Notes: generated by a model not told the origin, from the sequence alone. DNA of 64,000 bases from Catenuloplanes niger (GCF_031458255.1 NZ_JAVDYC010000001.1:5465001-5529000), one strand, 5' to 3'; numbered from the stretch's first letter, positions 1 through 8,974 are shown. Numbers and translations are program-made.

Positions 1-64
1 GGTTCGTGCCGGCCAGCAGCGGCGCGCCGAGTAGCGCGCAGAGCGTGAGCGTGCGGCGGGCCAT
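1..64 (-). CDS. N-terminal fragment of an exported or membrane protein (runs off the window)
   Basis: Only the first 21 codons are inside the window, starting from ATG at 64-62. The peptide begins MARRTLTLCALLGAPLLAGT, with two arginines followed by a hydrophobic stretch of about 15 residues, which is what a signal peptide or first membrane helix looks like. It lies 37 bases downstream of the marR gene on the same strand, so the two are probably cotranscribed. No function can be assigned because the rest of the gene is missing. Confidence 0.5.
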   Translation of the reverse strand, partial: MARRTLTLCALLGAPLLAGTN

Positions 65-101
65 GCCTACAGGCTATGTGGACAAAACAGATAATTTTTC
101 G

Positions 102-617
102 TTACCGGAGGTTTTCGCCGGCGCGCTCCGCGGCCGCGTCCGCCTCCGCCGCGCCGACCAGCAACTCCGTGGCCCGCAGGACGACGCCCAGGTCCGCGGC
201 GGACATCCGGCACAGCACGCGGGCCTGGCGTTCGGCGCCGGCCATGATGATGCGTTCCACGGTCTGCCGGCCGTGCGGCGTGAGCATCACCCGCCGTACC
301 CGCCGGTCGTTCGGGTCCTCATGTCTTTCCACCAGATCGTGGGCGACGAGCCGGTCCACGATCCCGGTGACGGTGGCCAGGCTGACGCCCATGAAGCGCT
401 GCAGTTCCTGCCCGGATGCCCCGCCGCCCGCGGCCAGCATGAGTAGGATCTTGAGCTGCGGCATGGTCAGATGCGCGTCGAAGAGCGGGTTGGACCGATC
501 GTGCGCGAACAGGTACTGCAGGCGGCGCTGGGTTTCCATGATCTGCGCGATCAGCCGGTCCTTGTCCTCGTCGGCCACCGCGTCTCCTGCCGTCTCGCCG
601 TCTGGGTCCTTCTGCAC
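102..617 (-). CDS. MarR-family transcriptional regulator
   Basis: The 171-residue product is a winged-helix MarR-type repressor that normally binds DNA as a dimer and is released by small phenolic or toxic ligands. The recognition region SGQELQRFMGVSLATVTGIV is followed by the wing motif HEDPNDRRVRRVMLTPHG, the DxRxxRxxLT signature of the family. The GTG start at 617 has an AAGGAC ribosome-binding site about 9 bases upstream. The gene is divergent from the RND pump beginning at 726 and the two share a short intergenic region, so control of that pump and of itself is the natural inference. The ligand is unknown. Confidence 0.9.
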   Translation of the reverse strand: MQKDPDGETAGDAVADEDKDRLIAQIMETQRRLQYLFAHDRSNPLFDAHLTMPQLKILLMLAAGGGASGQELQRFMGVSLATVTGIVDRLVAHDLVERHEDPNDRRVRRVMLTPHGRQTVERIIMAGAERQARVLCRMSAADLGVVLRATELLVGAAEADAAAERAGENLR

Positions 618-669
618 CGCAGGTCCTTGTGAACTACGGGATGTCCCCGATTGTGGGCAACTTGTTCGC

Positions 670-702
670 GTAAGGCAAACTATTCGTGTCGAGCTAACTT
701 AC
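670..702. promoter_or_regulatory. Candidate MarR operator between marR and the RND gene
   Basis: The marR-RND gap holds an inverted repeat, GTAAG at 670-674 and CTTAC at 698-702, enclosing an AT-richer core (GGCAAACTATTCG). MarR proteins usually bind such imperfect palindromes beside their own promoter. The arms are short, so this is a suggestion from position rather than a firm site. Confidence 0.3.
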
Positions 703-725
703 CCCAGCAGGAGAAGAGTCTGCTC

Positions 726-3700
726 ATGTCCTTGCTCGCAAGACTGAGTCTCGCGAACCGGGGTCTCGTCGCCCTGATCGCGATCATCGTGACCGGCTTC
801 GGGGCCTTCGCCATCCCGTCCCTCAAGCAGCAGCTCCTGCCCTCGCTGGAGTTCCCGGCTGCGTTCATCTTCGCCTCCTACCCCGGGGCGTCGCCGGAGA
901 TCGTCGAGCAGCGGGTCACCGAGCCGATCGAGAACAGCGTCCAGGGGATCGAGGGCCTCGACGAGGTCACGTCGACCACCAGCGAGGGCGTGGCGACGGT
1001 CCAGGTCCTGTTCGAGTTCGGCACCGACCTGACCCAGACCGTCTCCAAGATCGAGAGCAACCTGGGCCGGATCCGCGCCCAGCTGCCGGAGGACGTCGAC
1101 CCCACCGTCTTCGCCGGCAGCACCGCCGACCTGCCGGCCATCGTGCTGGCCGCGTCCGGCGGCGCGGACGAGGCGGCGCTCGCGGCCACGCTCAACGAGA
1201 GCGTGCTGCCCGAGCTCCAGGGCATCGAAGGCGTGCGGACCGCGGAGGTCACCGGCGCGCGCACGTCGAGCATCACCATCACGCCCGACCTGGCCAAGTT
1301 CGGCGCGGCCGGCGTCAACCCGGCCGGCATCGCCACCGCGCTCCAGGCGAACGGCGTCTCCGTCCCGGCCGGCACGCTGACCGAGGGCGAGCGCACGCTG
1401 ACCGTCCAGGTGGGCACGCCGATCACCACCCTCGAGGACCTGCAGAACATCTACCTCAGCGGTACGGGCGGGCGCGCGGTCCGGCTCGGCGACGTCGCCA
1501 CCGTGGCCGAGGTGCAGGCGGCGCCGACGTCCTACACGCGCACGGACGGCGTGGACAGCCTTGGCATCTCCGTCACCGCCACGCCGGACGGCAACGCGGT
1601 GCGCATCTCCGAGGAGATCCGCGACCGGCTCCCGGAGCTGGCCGCGGCCAGCGGCGCCACGCTCACGGTCGTCTTCGACCAGGCGCCGTTCGTCGAGAAG
1701 TCGATCGAGAGCCTCGCCACCGAGGGCCTGCTCGGCCTGGTGATGGCCGTGATCGTCATCCTGGTCTTCCTGCTCTCCGTCCGGTCCACGATCGTCACCG
1801 CGGTCTCCATCCCGCTCTCCGTGCTGGTCGCGCTGATCGCGCTGTGGATCCAGGACTACTCGCTCAACCTGCTCACGCTCGGCGCGCTCACCATCGCGGT
1901 CGGCCGGGTGGTCGACGACTCCATCGTGGTGCTGGAGAACATCAAACGCCATCTCGGGTACGGCGAGGAGAAGCTGCGCGCGATCACCACCGGCGTGCAG
2001 GAGGTCGCCGGCGCGGTGCTGGCGTCCACGCTCACCACGGTCGCGGTGTTCGCGCCGATCGCGCTGGTCGGTGGCTTCGTCGGCCAGCTCTTCGCACCGT
2101 TCGCCATCACGGTCACGGTCGCGCTGATCGCCTCGCTCATCGTGTCGCTGACCATCGTCCCGGTGCTGGCCTACTGGTTCCTCCGCCCGCCGAAGGGCAC
2201 CGCGGAGGAGACCGAGGTCGCCCGCAAGGCCGCGGAGGAGAAGGAGCTGCGCAGCCCGCTCCAGCGCTCCTACCTGCCGGTCATCCGGTTCGCCACCAGC
2301 TGGCGCTGGACCACGATCGGCATCGGCGTCGTGGTGCTGGCGATCACCGGTGGTCTCGCCACCCAGCTGAAGACGAACTTCATCGACCAGTCCGGCCAGG
2401 ACACGCTGAGCATCTCCCAGACGATGCCGATCGGCACCAGCCTGGAGACGACGAACGCGCAGGCCAAGCGGGTCGAGGCGGTGCTGTCCGACGCCGATGA
2501 GGTGAAGTCGTACCAGGCGACCGTGGGCGGCGGCGGCCAGTCCGCGCTGTTCACCGGCGGCGGCAGCGGCGCGAACAGCGCCAGCTACTCCGTCACGCTC
2601 GAGGAGGACGTCGACACCGAGGCGTTCACCGAGCGGCTGCGCGGCGAGTTCGAGGACCTCGGCCCGTCGGCCGGCGAGATCACCGTCGGCGCGGACTCCA
2701 GCAGCGGATTCAGCGGCAACGAGCTCGCGGTCGTGGTCAAGGCCGCGGACGCGGAGTCGCTGGCCGCGGCCGCGAAGCAGGTCCAGGACGCGATGGCGGC
2801 CACGCCGGACGTCACGGACGTGACCAGCGACCTGGCCGAGAGCGTGCCGCGCATCGACATCACGGTCGACCGGGCCGCGGCCACCGCGCGCGGTCTCTCC
2901 GAGGCGCAGATCGGCCAGCTGGTCTCCGGCGCGTTCCGCGACGCACCGATCGGGCAGGTCACGCTGACCGGTGCCGGCGAGCGCAACGTCGTGCTGGACC
3001 TCGGCGGCACCGCCCCGGCGGACCTGGCCGCGCTCCGGGCGTACCCGCTGCAGACGCCGGGCGGCATCGTGCCGCTGGACGACGTGGCGGACGTCAACGA
3101 GGTGCAGGGCCCGGTCGAGATCACCCGGATCAACGGCGACCGCAGCGTCACCGTCACCGGTACGGTCAGCGGCTCCAACATCGGCGCGGCCACCACCACG
3201 CTGACCACCGAGCTGGACGAGCTGACCCCGCCGGCCGGCGCGAGCTGGGAGATCGGTGGCGTCAGCGCCGACCAGGCCGAGGCGTTCTCGCAGCTGGGCC
3301 TCGCGGTCCTGGCCGCGATCGCGATCGTCTTCATCATCATGGTGGCGACGTTCGGCTCGATCGTCCAGCCGCTGATCCTGCTGGTCTCCATCCCGTTCGC
3401 GGCGACCGGCGCGATCCTGCTGCTGCTGGCCACGGACACCGCGCTCGGCGTACCCGCGCTGATCGGTGTGCTGATGCTGGTCGGCATCGTGGTCACCAAC
3501 GCCATCGTGCTGATGGACCTGATCAACCAGTACCGCAAGCAGGGGTACGGCGTGCAGGAGGCGGTGATCGAGGGCGGCCGGCACCGGCTGCGGCCCATCC
3601 TGATGACCGCGATCGCCACCATCTTCGCGCTCACCCCGATGGCGCTCGGCCTGACCGGCGAGGGCGGCTTCATCTCACAGCCGCTCGCGGTCGTGGTCAT

Positions 3701-4016
3701 CGGCGGCCTGATCAGCTCCACGCTGCTCACGCTGCTGCTGGTGCCGGCGCTCTACACGCTGGTCGAGGGCCGGCGTGAGCGTCGCGCCGAGCGCCGGGCG
3801 CGCAAGGCGGACCAGGTACGGGGCGGCGTCCCGGCCCCCGCCCCGGTCGCGGCCCCGGCTCCGGCCGCCGCCCCGGTGGAGCGGGTCGACTCGGTGCCGG
3901 AGACGACGCCGGAGCCGCCCGCCGCACCCTCGGGCGCGCTGCGGGACGGCACCGACCAGTTCGAGGTGCTCCGCCTGCCACGCAGCAACAAGTCACCGCT
4001 GCCGCCGCAGGAGTAG
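726..4016 (+). CDS. RND-family (AcrB/SwrC-like) efflux transporter
   Basis: This 1096-residue protein is an inner-membrane RND exporter of the hydrophobe/amphiphile type, driven by proton entry and trimeric in known members. The N-terminus (MSLLARLSLANRGLVALIAI) is the first membrane helix. The TM4 motif GRVVDDSIVVLENI carries the paired proton-relay aspartates at about residues 397-398, matching AcrB Asp407/Asp408. Two large periplasmic-type loops and a duplicated helix bundle fit the family. The ATG at 726 is preferred because AGGAG lies at 709-713. The last 80 or so residues are a Pro/Ala-rich tail that Gram-negative relatives lack. No membrane-fusion or outer-membrane partner is adjacent, as in Bacillus SwrC. 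It is divergent from marR, which probably controls it. Confidence 0.92.
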   Translation: MSLLARLSLANRGLVALIAIIVTGFGAFAIPSLKQQLLPSLEFPAAFIFASYPGASPEIVEQRVTEPIENSVQGIEGLDEVTSTTSEGVATVQVLFEFGTDLTQTVSKIESNLGRIRAQLPEDVDPTVFAGSTADLPAIVLAASGGADEAALAATLNESVLPELQGIEGVRTAEVTGARTSSITITPDLAKFGAAGVNPAGIATALQANGVSVPAGTLTEGERTLTVQVGTPITTLEDLQNIYLSGTGGRAVRLGDVATVAEVQAAPTSYTRTDGVDSLGISVTATPDGNAVRISEEIRDRLPELAAASGATLTVVFDQAPFVEKSIESLATEGLLGLVMAVIVILVFLLSVRSTIVTAVSIPLSVLVALIALWIQDYSLNLLTLGALTIAVGRVVDDSIVVLENIKRHLGYGEEKLRAITTGVQEVAGAVLASTLTTVAVFAPIALVGGFVGQLFAPFAITVTVALIASLIVSLTIVPVLAYWFLRPPKGTAEETEVARKAAEEKELRSPLQRSYLPVIRFATSWRWTTIGIGVVVLAITGGLATQLKTNFIDQSGQDTLSISQTMPIGTSLETTNAQAKRVEAVLSDADEVKSYQATVGGGGQSALFTGGGSGANSASYSVTLEEDVDTEAFTERLRGEFEDLGPSAGEITVGADSSSGFSGNELAVVVKAADAESLAAAAKQVQDAMAATPDVTDVTSDLAESVPRIDITVDRAAATARGLSEAQIGQLVSGAFRDAPIGQVTLTGAGERNVVLDLGGTAPADLAALRAYPLQTPGGIVPLDDVADVNEVQGPVEITRINGDRSVTVTGTVSGSNIGAATTTLTTELDELTPPAGASWEIGGVSADQAEAFSQLGLAVLAAIAIVFIIMVATFGSIVQPLILLVSIPFAATGAILLLLATDTALGVPALIGVLMLVGIVVTNAIVLMDLINQYRKQGYGVQEAVIEGGRHRLRPILMTAIATIFALTPMALGLTGEGGFISQPLAVVVIGGLISSTLLTLLLVPALYTLVEGRRERRAERRARKADQVRGGVPAPAPVAAPAPAAAPVERVDSVPETTPEPPAAPSGALRDGTDQFEVLRLPRSNKSPLPPQE

Positions 4017-4028
4017 CCGATCGGTTCG

Positions 4029-4060
4029 AGGCGCCTTCCGGATCCGTCCGGAAGGCGCCT
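4029..4060 (+). terminator. Intrinsic terminator after the RND gene
   Basis: A perfect 14-bp stem (arms 4029-4042 and 4047-4060) closes on a TCCG tetraloop 12 bases after the stop codon at 4016. The T run is poor, as is common in high-GC actinomycetes. It separates the pump gene from the MFS gene. Confidence 0.8.
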
Positions 4061-4072
4061 TGATCATTTGGG

Positions 4073-4078
4073 TAAGGT
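4073..4078 (+). promoter_or_regulatory. -10 box of a leaderless MFS transcript
   Basis: TAAGGT ends exactly 6 bases before the GTG at 4085, so transcription should start at or next to the start codon. There is no spaced Shine-Dalgarno sequence. Confidence 0.5.
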
Positions 4079-4084
4079 CCCTCT

Positions 4085-5290
4085 GTGAGTTCACCCCTGT
4101 CGCTGCTGGCCCGGAACCCGGACTTCCGGCGGCTCTACCTCAGTGAACTCGTCGTCTTCGGCGCGGACTGGTTCATCATGGTCCCGCTGCTGGTGCTGCT
4201 GACCGACCTCACCGGCAGCGGCGTGCTCGGCGCGCTCGTGATGACCGTCGACACCGGCCTCAACGCGCTGCTCCTGCCGTACTCCGGCACGGTCGTCGAC
4301 CGGGTCAACCGCCGCACCGTGATGATCGTCGCGAACCTGGCCGCGCTCGTCGCCTCGCTGCTGCTCTTCACGGTCCAGGACGCCGGCACCGCATGGCTCG
4401 CGCTGCTGGCGATGGCCGCGGTCGCGGTGGCCAAGGCCTTCTACACGCCCGCCGCCCAGGCCGCGCTGCCCAACGTGGTCGACCCCGAGGACCTGCCCGA
4501 CGCGAACGCGCTGGCCGGCGGCGCCTGGGGCATCATGGTCGTGGTCGGCGCCTCGGTCGGCGGCGTGGTCAGCGGCTTCGCCGGCCCGTACGCGTGCTTC
4601 GCGATGGCCGGCGCCGGCCTGCTGATCGCCGCGTTCCTCACCTCCCGCATCCGCCGCCCCCTCCAGGCCGCCGCACCGGACGGCCCACCACCGCACCCGT
4701 TCGCCGCGATCCGCGAGGCGCTGCGCCACATCGGCGCCAGCCCCCGCCTCCGCGCCCTGATCACGGTCAAGTCCGCCGTCGGCCTCGGCAACGGCGTCAT
4801 CGCCGCGTTCCCCCTGGTCGTCGCCGCCTACGGCGTGGGCCCGGCCGGCGTCGGCATCCTCTTCGCCGCCCGCGGCGCCGCCGTCCTGGCCGGCCCGCTG
4901 GCCACCCGCCGCCTCCTCGACCACCAGACCTGGCTGCTGCCCGGCCTCGCCATCTCGATGGCCGTCTACGGCCTCGCCTACGCCACCGCCGCGTTCGCCC
5001 CATGGTTCCCACTGCTGGTCGCCCTGGTCTTCGTCGCACACTTCGCCGGCGGCACCAACTGGATGCTCTCCAACTTCGCCCTCCAGAGCGCCGTCCCGGA
5101 CACGCTGCGCGGCCGCGTCTTCGCCACCGACCTGATGCTCACCACCATCGCCATCTCGATCAGCCAACTGGCCGTCGCCGCCGTCATCGACCACGTCGAC
5201 CCCCGCCACATCATGGTCGCCAGCGGCGCCGTCACCCTCCTCTACGCCTGCGGCTGGGCCATCGCCACCCGCAACCGCACCACCCCCTGA
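4085..5290 (+). CDS. MFS transporter (DHA3-like)
   Basis: The 401-residue protein has about 12 hydrophobic helices and the early signature LLARNPDFRRLYLSELVVFGADWF typical in type, with the A-like loop DRVNRRTVMIVANL near residue 77. It resembles MefA/EntS-type drug or siderophore exporters (DHA3), which use the proton gradient. The GTG at 4085 is chosen because it directly follows the leaderless-type -10 box TAAGGT. A strong terminator separates it from the RND gene, so it is a separate transcription unit. The substrate cannot be inferred. Confidence 0.88.
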   Translation: MSSPLSLLARNPDFRRLYLSELVVFGADWFIMVPLLVLLTDLTGSGVLGALVMTVDTGLNALLLPYSGTVVDRVNRRTVMIVANLAALVASLLLFTVQDAGTAWLALLAMAAVAVAKAFYTPAAQAALPNVVDPEDLPDANALAGGAWGIMVVVGASVGGVVSGFAGPYACFAMAGAGLLIAAFLTSRIRRPLQAAAPDGPPPHPFAAIREALRHIGASPRLRALITVKSAVGLGNGVIAAFPLVVAAYGVGPAGVGILFAARGAAVLAGPLATRRLLDHQTWLLPGLAISMAVYGLAYATAAFAPWFPLLVALVFVAHFAGGTNWMLSNFALQSAVPDTLRGRVFATDLMLTTIAISISQLAVAAVIDHVDPRHIMVASGAVTLLYACGWAIATRNRTTP

Positions 5291-6242
5291 CCCCTTCACC
5301 CGCGCGCCTCCCGCCCGCTCCCCACCCCATGCCCCGTCTCCCGGCCGATCCGACCGCGGCCAATTGCGGAATTCGCACCCCCGCGGCCGCCGACGTGACT
5401 TTCCCCCGACGCCGCATTCTGGGCGGACGTGCCATCGCGCCACAACCCGACTTCGGTAACCGTGACTCACCGGCCGCAGCCCGCCGGGCAATTCACGATG
5501 CGCAGTGCCCCTGATTTCACGCGAAAGTCGCCGCCGACTTCTCTCTGAGCAGGGCAGCACTATTCCTCACTGCTGGCGCCGCACTCCTCGCCTGCATCTT
5601 TTCGGAAACCTTCCGGCGGCAGCTCGCGCTTCTCGGCAGACAGCCGAGCCCACCGGCCCCGCAGGCATACCCGCCTTCGAATGCGTGATGCCGGCCATCT
5701 CGCCGTCCACCGAATCGCACTCGACGGCACCACCACTTTCCCGGCGCGCCCTGCCCCGCGGCGGTTGGTGCACGCGTTCGGTCCCGCCCCGGCCGGTTGA
5801 GTACACGCCCGGCGAGTCGTGCCCGCGGTGGTTGGGGCATCGTGTCCGGCCCGGCCTGCGGCGGTTGGGGCACGGGGCTGACGGGGGACTTGCCCGGCCG
5901 GTAGCGGCACGCGGTTGGCGGAGCCTCACTGCGGTGGTAGCGGCACATATCGGGCGTGACATGACCACCGCAGCAGCCGCGCACGCTTGGCGGAACCTAC
6001 CTGTGGCAGTGGTGGCATACGCCTGGCGGCCGAGCCGGATCGCGGTGCCCGCGGGCCCACGTGGTCGACCAGGATCGGACTGCGGCGCCGCGGATCGGCC
6101 ACCACCACGGAGTCTCTCGTGTCCCGCAGGCATGCGGTCGCGCGCGGACCCCCGCCGCCGGACAGCCGAGTGATCACACGAAGCTGCCCGCGGCACGGCC
6201 GGCACGCCGTCGCGCGACATCTGCGGCACCGCAGTCGCATCG
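5291..6242. other. Gene-free stretch with decaying repeats
   Basis: No convincing gene is visible in these 950 bases: all open frames change composition abruptly and lack ribosome sites. The left part (5330-5700) is less GC-rich than its surroundings. From about 5750 rightward, degenerate relatives of the 36-bp unit of the neighbouring gene appear, such as GCGGTTGGTGCACGCG and GCGGTTGGGGCACGG. The 36-bp array therefore seems once to have extended further left and decayed. A remnant of the 3' part of the neighbouring gene is possible. Confidence 0.45.
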
Positions 6243-7025
6243 TCACCCGAACCCGCGTGCCGCGTCGCGGCCGCACGGCCAGCCGAGGGCGTCCCCGACG
6301 CGGCGGGCGTGCCGCCGCGCATGGGGCGTCGGCGGCGTGGCCGCCGTGTGGTCGCGCACGGGCGCCTGTGGCGTGGCGGGCGTGCGGTCCCGCGAGGCTG
6401 TCGGCGGCATGAAGGGTGCATGGTCGCGCCGGGGTCTCTGCGGTGCAGCCAATACGTGGTCACGCGGATGCGCTTGCGGCGTCGCGCGGATGTGGCCGCG
6501 TGAGGTCCTCTGTGCTGTGGCAGGGGCGCAGTCGCGTGGACGTATCTGCGGCGTGGCGGATGCGTGGCCGCGTGGGGATGTCTGCGGCGAGGTAGGCGTG
6601 TGGTCGCGCGGAGGCGCTTGGGGAGCACCTTGCTGCGCGGTGACTGCATGGTCGCGCGGATGCGCCTGCGGCGTGGCGGCGGCGTGGTCGTGCGGAGGCG
6701 CTTGCGGCGCGGTGAGTGCGTAGTCGCGTGAAGGTAGCCGTGGTGCGGCGGTTGCGTGGTCGGGCGGGCGTGTTCGCGGAGCGGGGGCCGCGTGGCGAGC
6801 CGGGGATGAGCCACGGCGCACACCGTCGACGGCCGCCACGGCCTCGACGTAGGGGTAGCCGTACTCCCGGCGCAGTCGGTCTATGTGACCGCGGCGCTTT
6901 CCCCAATAGCGGCGCCGCTCATGTACCCGACGGAATTTGTCACGCGCGGCAGAGTAATTACGAGACGCAGTCCGATCTCGCATCTTCGCCATTCCCGCCG
7001 ACGTGAACAACTGCAATTGCCGCAT
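6243..7025 (-). CDS. Hypothetical protein with basic N-terminal domain and 12-residue tandem repeats
   Basis: This 260-residue product starts MRQLQLFTSAGMAKMRDRTA and has two parts. Residues 1-75 look like a normal folded, strongly basic domain (motifs RDKFRRVHERRRYWGKRRGH). Residues 84-235 consist of about 12 imperfect copies of a 12-residue unit, consensus QAxPRDHAxATP, ending in an Arg-rich tail. The ATG at 7025 has GAAAGG 8 bases upstream, supporting translation. The repeat region is probably disordered. I do not recognise a function. The basic head suggests nucleic-acid or membrane-surface contact, but this is inference. A rival open frame covers the same repeats because 36 is a multiple of three. 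Confidence 0.6.
   Translation of the reverse strand: MRQLQLFTSAGMAKMRDRTASRNYSAARDKFRRVHERRRYWGKRRGHIDRLRREYGYPYVEAVAAVDGVRRGSSPARHAAPAPRTRPPDHATAAPRLPSRDYALTAPQAPPHDHAAATPQAHPRDHAVTAQQGAPQAPPRDHTPTSPQTSPRGHASATPQIRPRDCAPATAQRTSRGHIRATPQAHPRDHVLAAPQRPRRDHAPFMPPTASRDRTPATPQAPVRDHTAATPPTPHARRHARRVGDALGWPCGRDAARGFG
6321..6776 (-). repeat. 36-bp tandem repeat inside the hypothetical gene
   Basis: About 12 imperfect copies of a 36-bp unit, read on the minus strand as 12 codons each. The most constant part on the plus strand is GCGTGGTCGCGCGGATGCGC followed by TTGCGGCGT. One copy carries a 4-codon insertion (QGAP near residue 132), which keeps the frame. Copies become less regular toward 6321 and continue as decayed traces beyond the gene end. 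Confidence 0.75.
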
Positions 7026-7534
7026 GGAGAAAGCCTTTCACAAAGCGTCGATCATCGCCGCCCCGATGTGGCCCCCTGGCCCACATGCGATCGTGCACCA
7101 TTCGCGACACGTGACTTTCGAACCGGACCGTACTTTCGGCACCCCGCACACCGCGACCGCGATAGGCTCTATGCGGCGACGCCGAATAGCATCAGCACCC
7201 GAATGCCGGCATTCAAGCCTCCGCAACGCGCCCGATATGCGACTGGCGCGTTCGAGCGGGGTCGGCTGGTCGCGCGAATCCCGCGTACCGCAGCCGTGGT
7301 GGTTTTCGCGGACGTGCGCCAGCACCATCCCGGCCCACAGACGCAACCCACACCCGCCACGAAAAAACAGCCGGCCCCACGGACCCCCACACCCGGCAAT
7401 CCCGCCATGCACCGGAGCTCGAGGCCCGCCGGAGGCAGCCCTGCACGCGACCCCACCGCTCAAGAAGCCGCGCCCGGAAGCCCTTGCTCCCCAGTGTTAG
7501 CATGGTGATATCACTTCGATATGGGGGAGATGTC
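7026..7534. other. Intergenic region between the repeat gene and the SPFH gene
   Basis: No gene is supported. It must hold the divergent promoters of the repeat-protein gene and of the SPFH gene. A perfect 14-bp palindrome, GAATGCCGGCATTC, lies at 7201-7214 and could be a regulator site. The SPFH promoter/operator sits at the right end (7498-7514). Confidence 0.5.
7498..7514 (+). promoter_or_regulatory. Promoter and palindromic operator of the SPFH-RHH operon
   Basis: A -10-like TAGCAT (7498-7503) is followed at once by the perfect palindrome GTGATATCAC (7505-7514) and then by a partial second copy, CGATAT (7517-7522). The expected transcription start falls within the palindrome. The small ribbon-helix-helix protein encoded second in the operon is the obvious candidate to bind it. 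Confidence 0.5.
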
Positions 7535-8401
7535 ATGGAGCGGCGAGTCTTCCGGGTGAACGGGTTCCTGGTGATCGGCCTGCTGGTGCTGCTCGCGGCC
7601 GTGGCCGCGGCGGTGGCGGTGCCGTTCGTGGAGGCGGACGGCGGTGAGGTGGTCGTCGGCGTCACGGTGGCGGTGTACGGCCTGATCCTGGCGATCGCGT
7701 CGACCGGGTTCGTGGTGGTGAACCCGAACGAGGCGCAGGTGGTGCAGTTCTTCGGGCGCTATCTGGGTGTGATCCGCAGCGAGGGTCTCCAGTGGACGCT
7801 GCCGCTGACGGTGCGGCGGCGGGTGACGTTGCGGGTGCGCAACTTCGAGACCGACCGGCTGAAGGTGTCGGATGCGGATGGCAACCCGGTGGAGATCGCG
7901 GCGGTCGTGGTGTGGCGGGTGGTGGATCCCGCGGCGGCGGTGTTCGCGGTGGACGACCACATCGAGTACGTGGCGGTGCAGGCCGAGACCGCGGTGCGGC
8001 ACCTGGCCACCAGCTACCCGTACGAGGCGCACGACACCGGCCGCTCCAGCCTGCGGGACAGTTCGGTGGTCAGCGAGGAGCTGACCGCGGAACTGCGTGA
8101 GCGGTTCGAGCGGGCCGGGGTGGAGGTGCTGGAGTCGCGGACCACCCACCTGGCCTACGCTCCGGAGATCGCGCAGGCGATGCTGGCGCGGCAGCAGGCG
8201 AGCGCGATCGTCGGCGCCCGGTTCCAGATCGTGGAGGGTGCGGTCGGCATGGTGTCGAACGCGCTGGAGCGTCTGCGGGCCGAGCACGTGGTCGAGCTGG
8301 ACGAGGAGCGCAAGGCTCAGATGGTGGCGAACCTGCTGGTGGTGCTGTGCGGCGACCGGGCCGCGCAGCCGGTGGTCAACGCGGGGTCGCTGTACTCCTG
8401 A
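7535..8401 (+). CDS. SPFH/Band 7 domain membrane protein
   Basis: The 288-residue protein has two N-terminal membrane helices (about residues 7-50), followed by a Band 7 domain of the stomatin/prohibitin/flotillin type. Typical elements are [16 protein letters not shown] and [34 protein letters not shown]. Such proteins form large rings on the membrane and organise lipid microdomains or proteases. The ATG at 7535 is chosen because GGGGGAGA precedes it by 5 bases, giving a better start than ATG/GTG codons upstream. It is cotranscribed with the RHH gene, 13 bases downstream. No NfeD or FtsH partner is nearby. Confidence 0.87.
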   Translation: MERRVFRVNGFLVIGLLVLLAAVAAAVAVPFVEADGGEVVVGVTVAVYGLILAIASTGFVVVNPNEAQVVQFFGRYLGVIRSEGLQWTLPLTVRRRVTLRVRNFETDRLKVSDADGNPVEIAAVVVWRVVDPAAAVFAVDDHIEYVAVQAETAVRHLATSYPYEAHDTGRSSLRDSSVVSEELTAELRERFERAGVEVLESRTTHLAYAPEIAQAMLARQQASAIVGARFQIVEGAVGMVSNALERLRAEHVVELDEERKAQMVANLLVVLCGDRAAQPVVNAGSLYS

Positions 8402-8414
8402 GAGGCACTGTGCG

Positions 8415-8609
8415 ATGCCGGAGCGCAAGAAGCTGTTGTTACGCCTGGACCCGCAGGTCTACGACGCGGTCGCGAAGTGGGCGGCGGACGACCTGCGCAG
8501 CGTGAACGCGCAGATCGAGTTCGCGCTGCGGCAGGCGTTGCGGGGCGCGGGCCGCAAGCCGAAGCCCGCGCCCGAGCCCGAACCCGGGGCGGACGACGCT
8601 ACCGAATGA
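8415..8609 (+). CDS. Small ribbon-helix-helix (Arc/MetJ-like) protein
   Basis: This 64-residue protein, starting MPERKKLLLRLDPQVYDAVA, shows the RHH pattern: a short basic beta strand (KKLLLRL), helix A from about residue 13 (PQVYDAVAKWAADD) and helix B (SVNAQIEFALRQAL), then a disordered Pro/Glu tail. RHH proteins bind DNA palindromes as dimers or tetramers. The coupling to an SPFH gene and the palindrome GTGATATCAC in front of the operon suggest autoregulation. AGAGG lies 10 bases before the ATG. The last 11 bases overlap the convergent membrane gene. An antitoxin role is conceivable but no toxin gene is present. Confidence 0.8.
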   Translation: MPERKKLLLRLDPQVYDAVAKWAADDLRSVNAQIEFALRQALRGAGRKPKPAPEPEPGADDATE

Positions 8610-8961
8610 ACGGAGGCCGCGGACCCGGGTCCGCGGCCTCCCACGGGTTGCGCGGCGTGGCGCGCGCCAGCACGGCCGCGATCAGCAGGGCGAGCCCGGC
8701 GACGGAGAGCCCGCCGGTGACGATCCACTGGCCGAACGAGTAGATCCCGAACAGCGACGTCCCGGCCGCCTGGATCACCATCGGCGTGACGATCTGCCAG
8801 ATCGTGCCGAGCACCGTGGAGACCAGTGTCAGCGTGAGTCCGACGGTGGCGAAGCGCGTGGTACGCGGCGGCAGCGAGCCGGCGCGCGTGCGGACGAGGA
8901 CCAGCCCCACCACGCCGGCGATCAGCGTCGGCAGCGAGGTCACGGTGGCGAAGAAGTACAT
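8599..8961 (-). CDS. Four-helix membrane protein of unknown function
   Basis: The 120-residue product (MYFFATVTSLPTLIAGVVGL) has four predicted membrane helices at about residues 5-24, 36-58, 66-85 and 92-108, and a short Pro-rich cytoplasmic tail. I do not recognise a named family. The start at 8961 is preferred over an ATG 39 bases further upstream because TAGCCT lies 7 bases before it, matching the leaderless geometry seen elsewhere in the window. It converges on the RHH gene with an 11-base overlap and is divergent from thrB. Confidence 0.65.
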   Translation of the reverse strand: MYFFATVTSLPTLIAGVVGLVLVRTRAGSLPPRTTRFATVGLTLTLVSTVLGTIWQIVTPMVIQAAGTSLFGIYSFGQWIVTGGLSVAGLALLIAAVLARATPRNPWEAADPGPRPPFIR

Positions 8962-8968
8962 GGTCGGG

Positions 8969-8974
8969 AGGCTA
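8969..8974 (-). promoter_or_regulatory. -10 box of a leaderless transcript (four-helix protein)
   Basis: Read on the minus strand, TAGCCT ends 7 bases before the ATG at 8961. No Shine-Dalgarno sequence is present. Confidence 0.4.

Noticed and set aside
5567-6823. Alternative minus-strand frame across the 36-bp repeats
   Set aside because: It stays open only because the repeat unit is a multiple of three; it lacks a ribosome site and a folded-looking domain, unlike the frame at 6243-7025.
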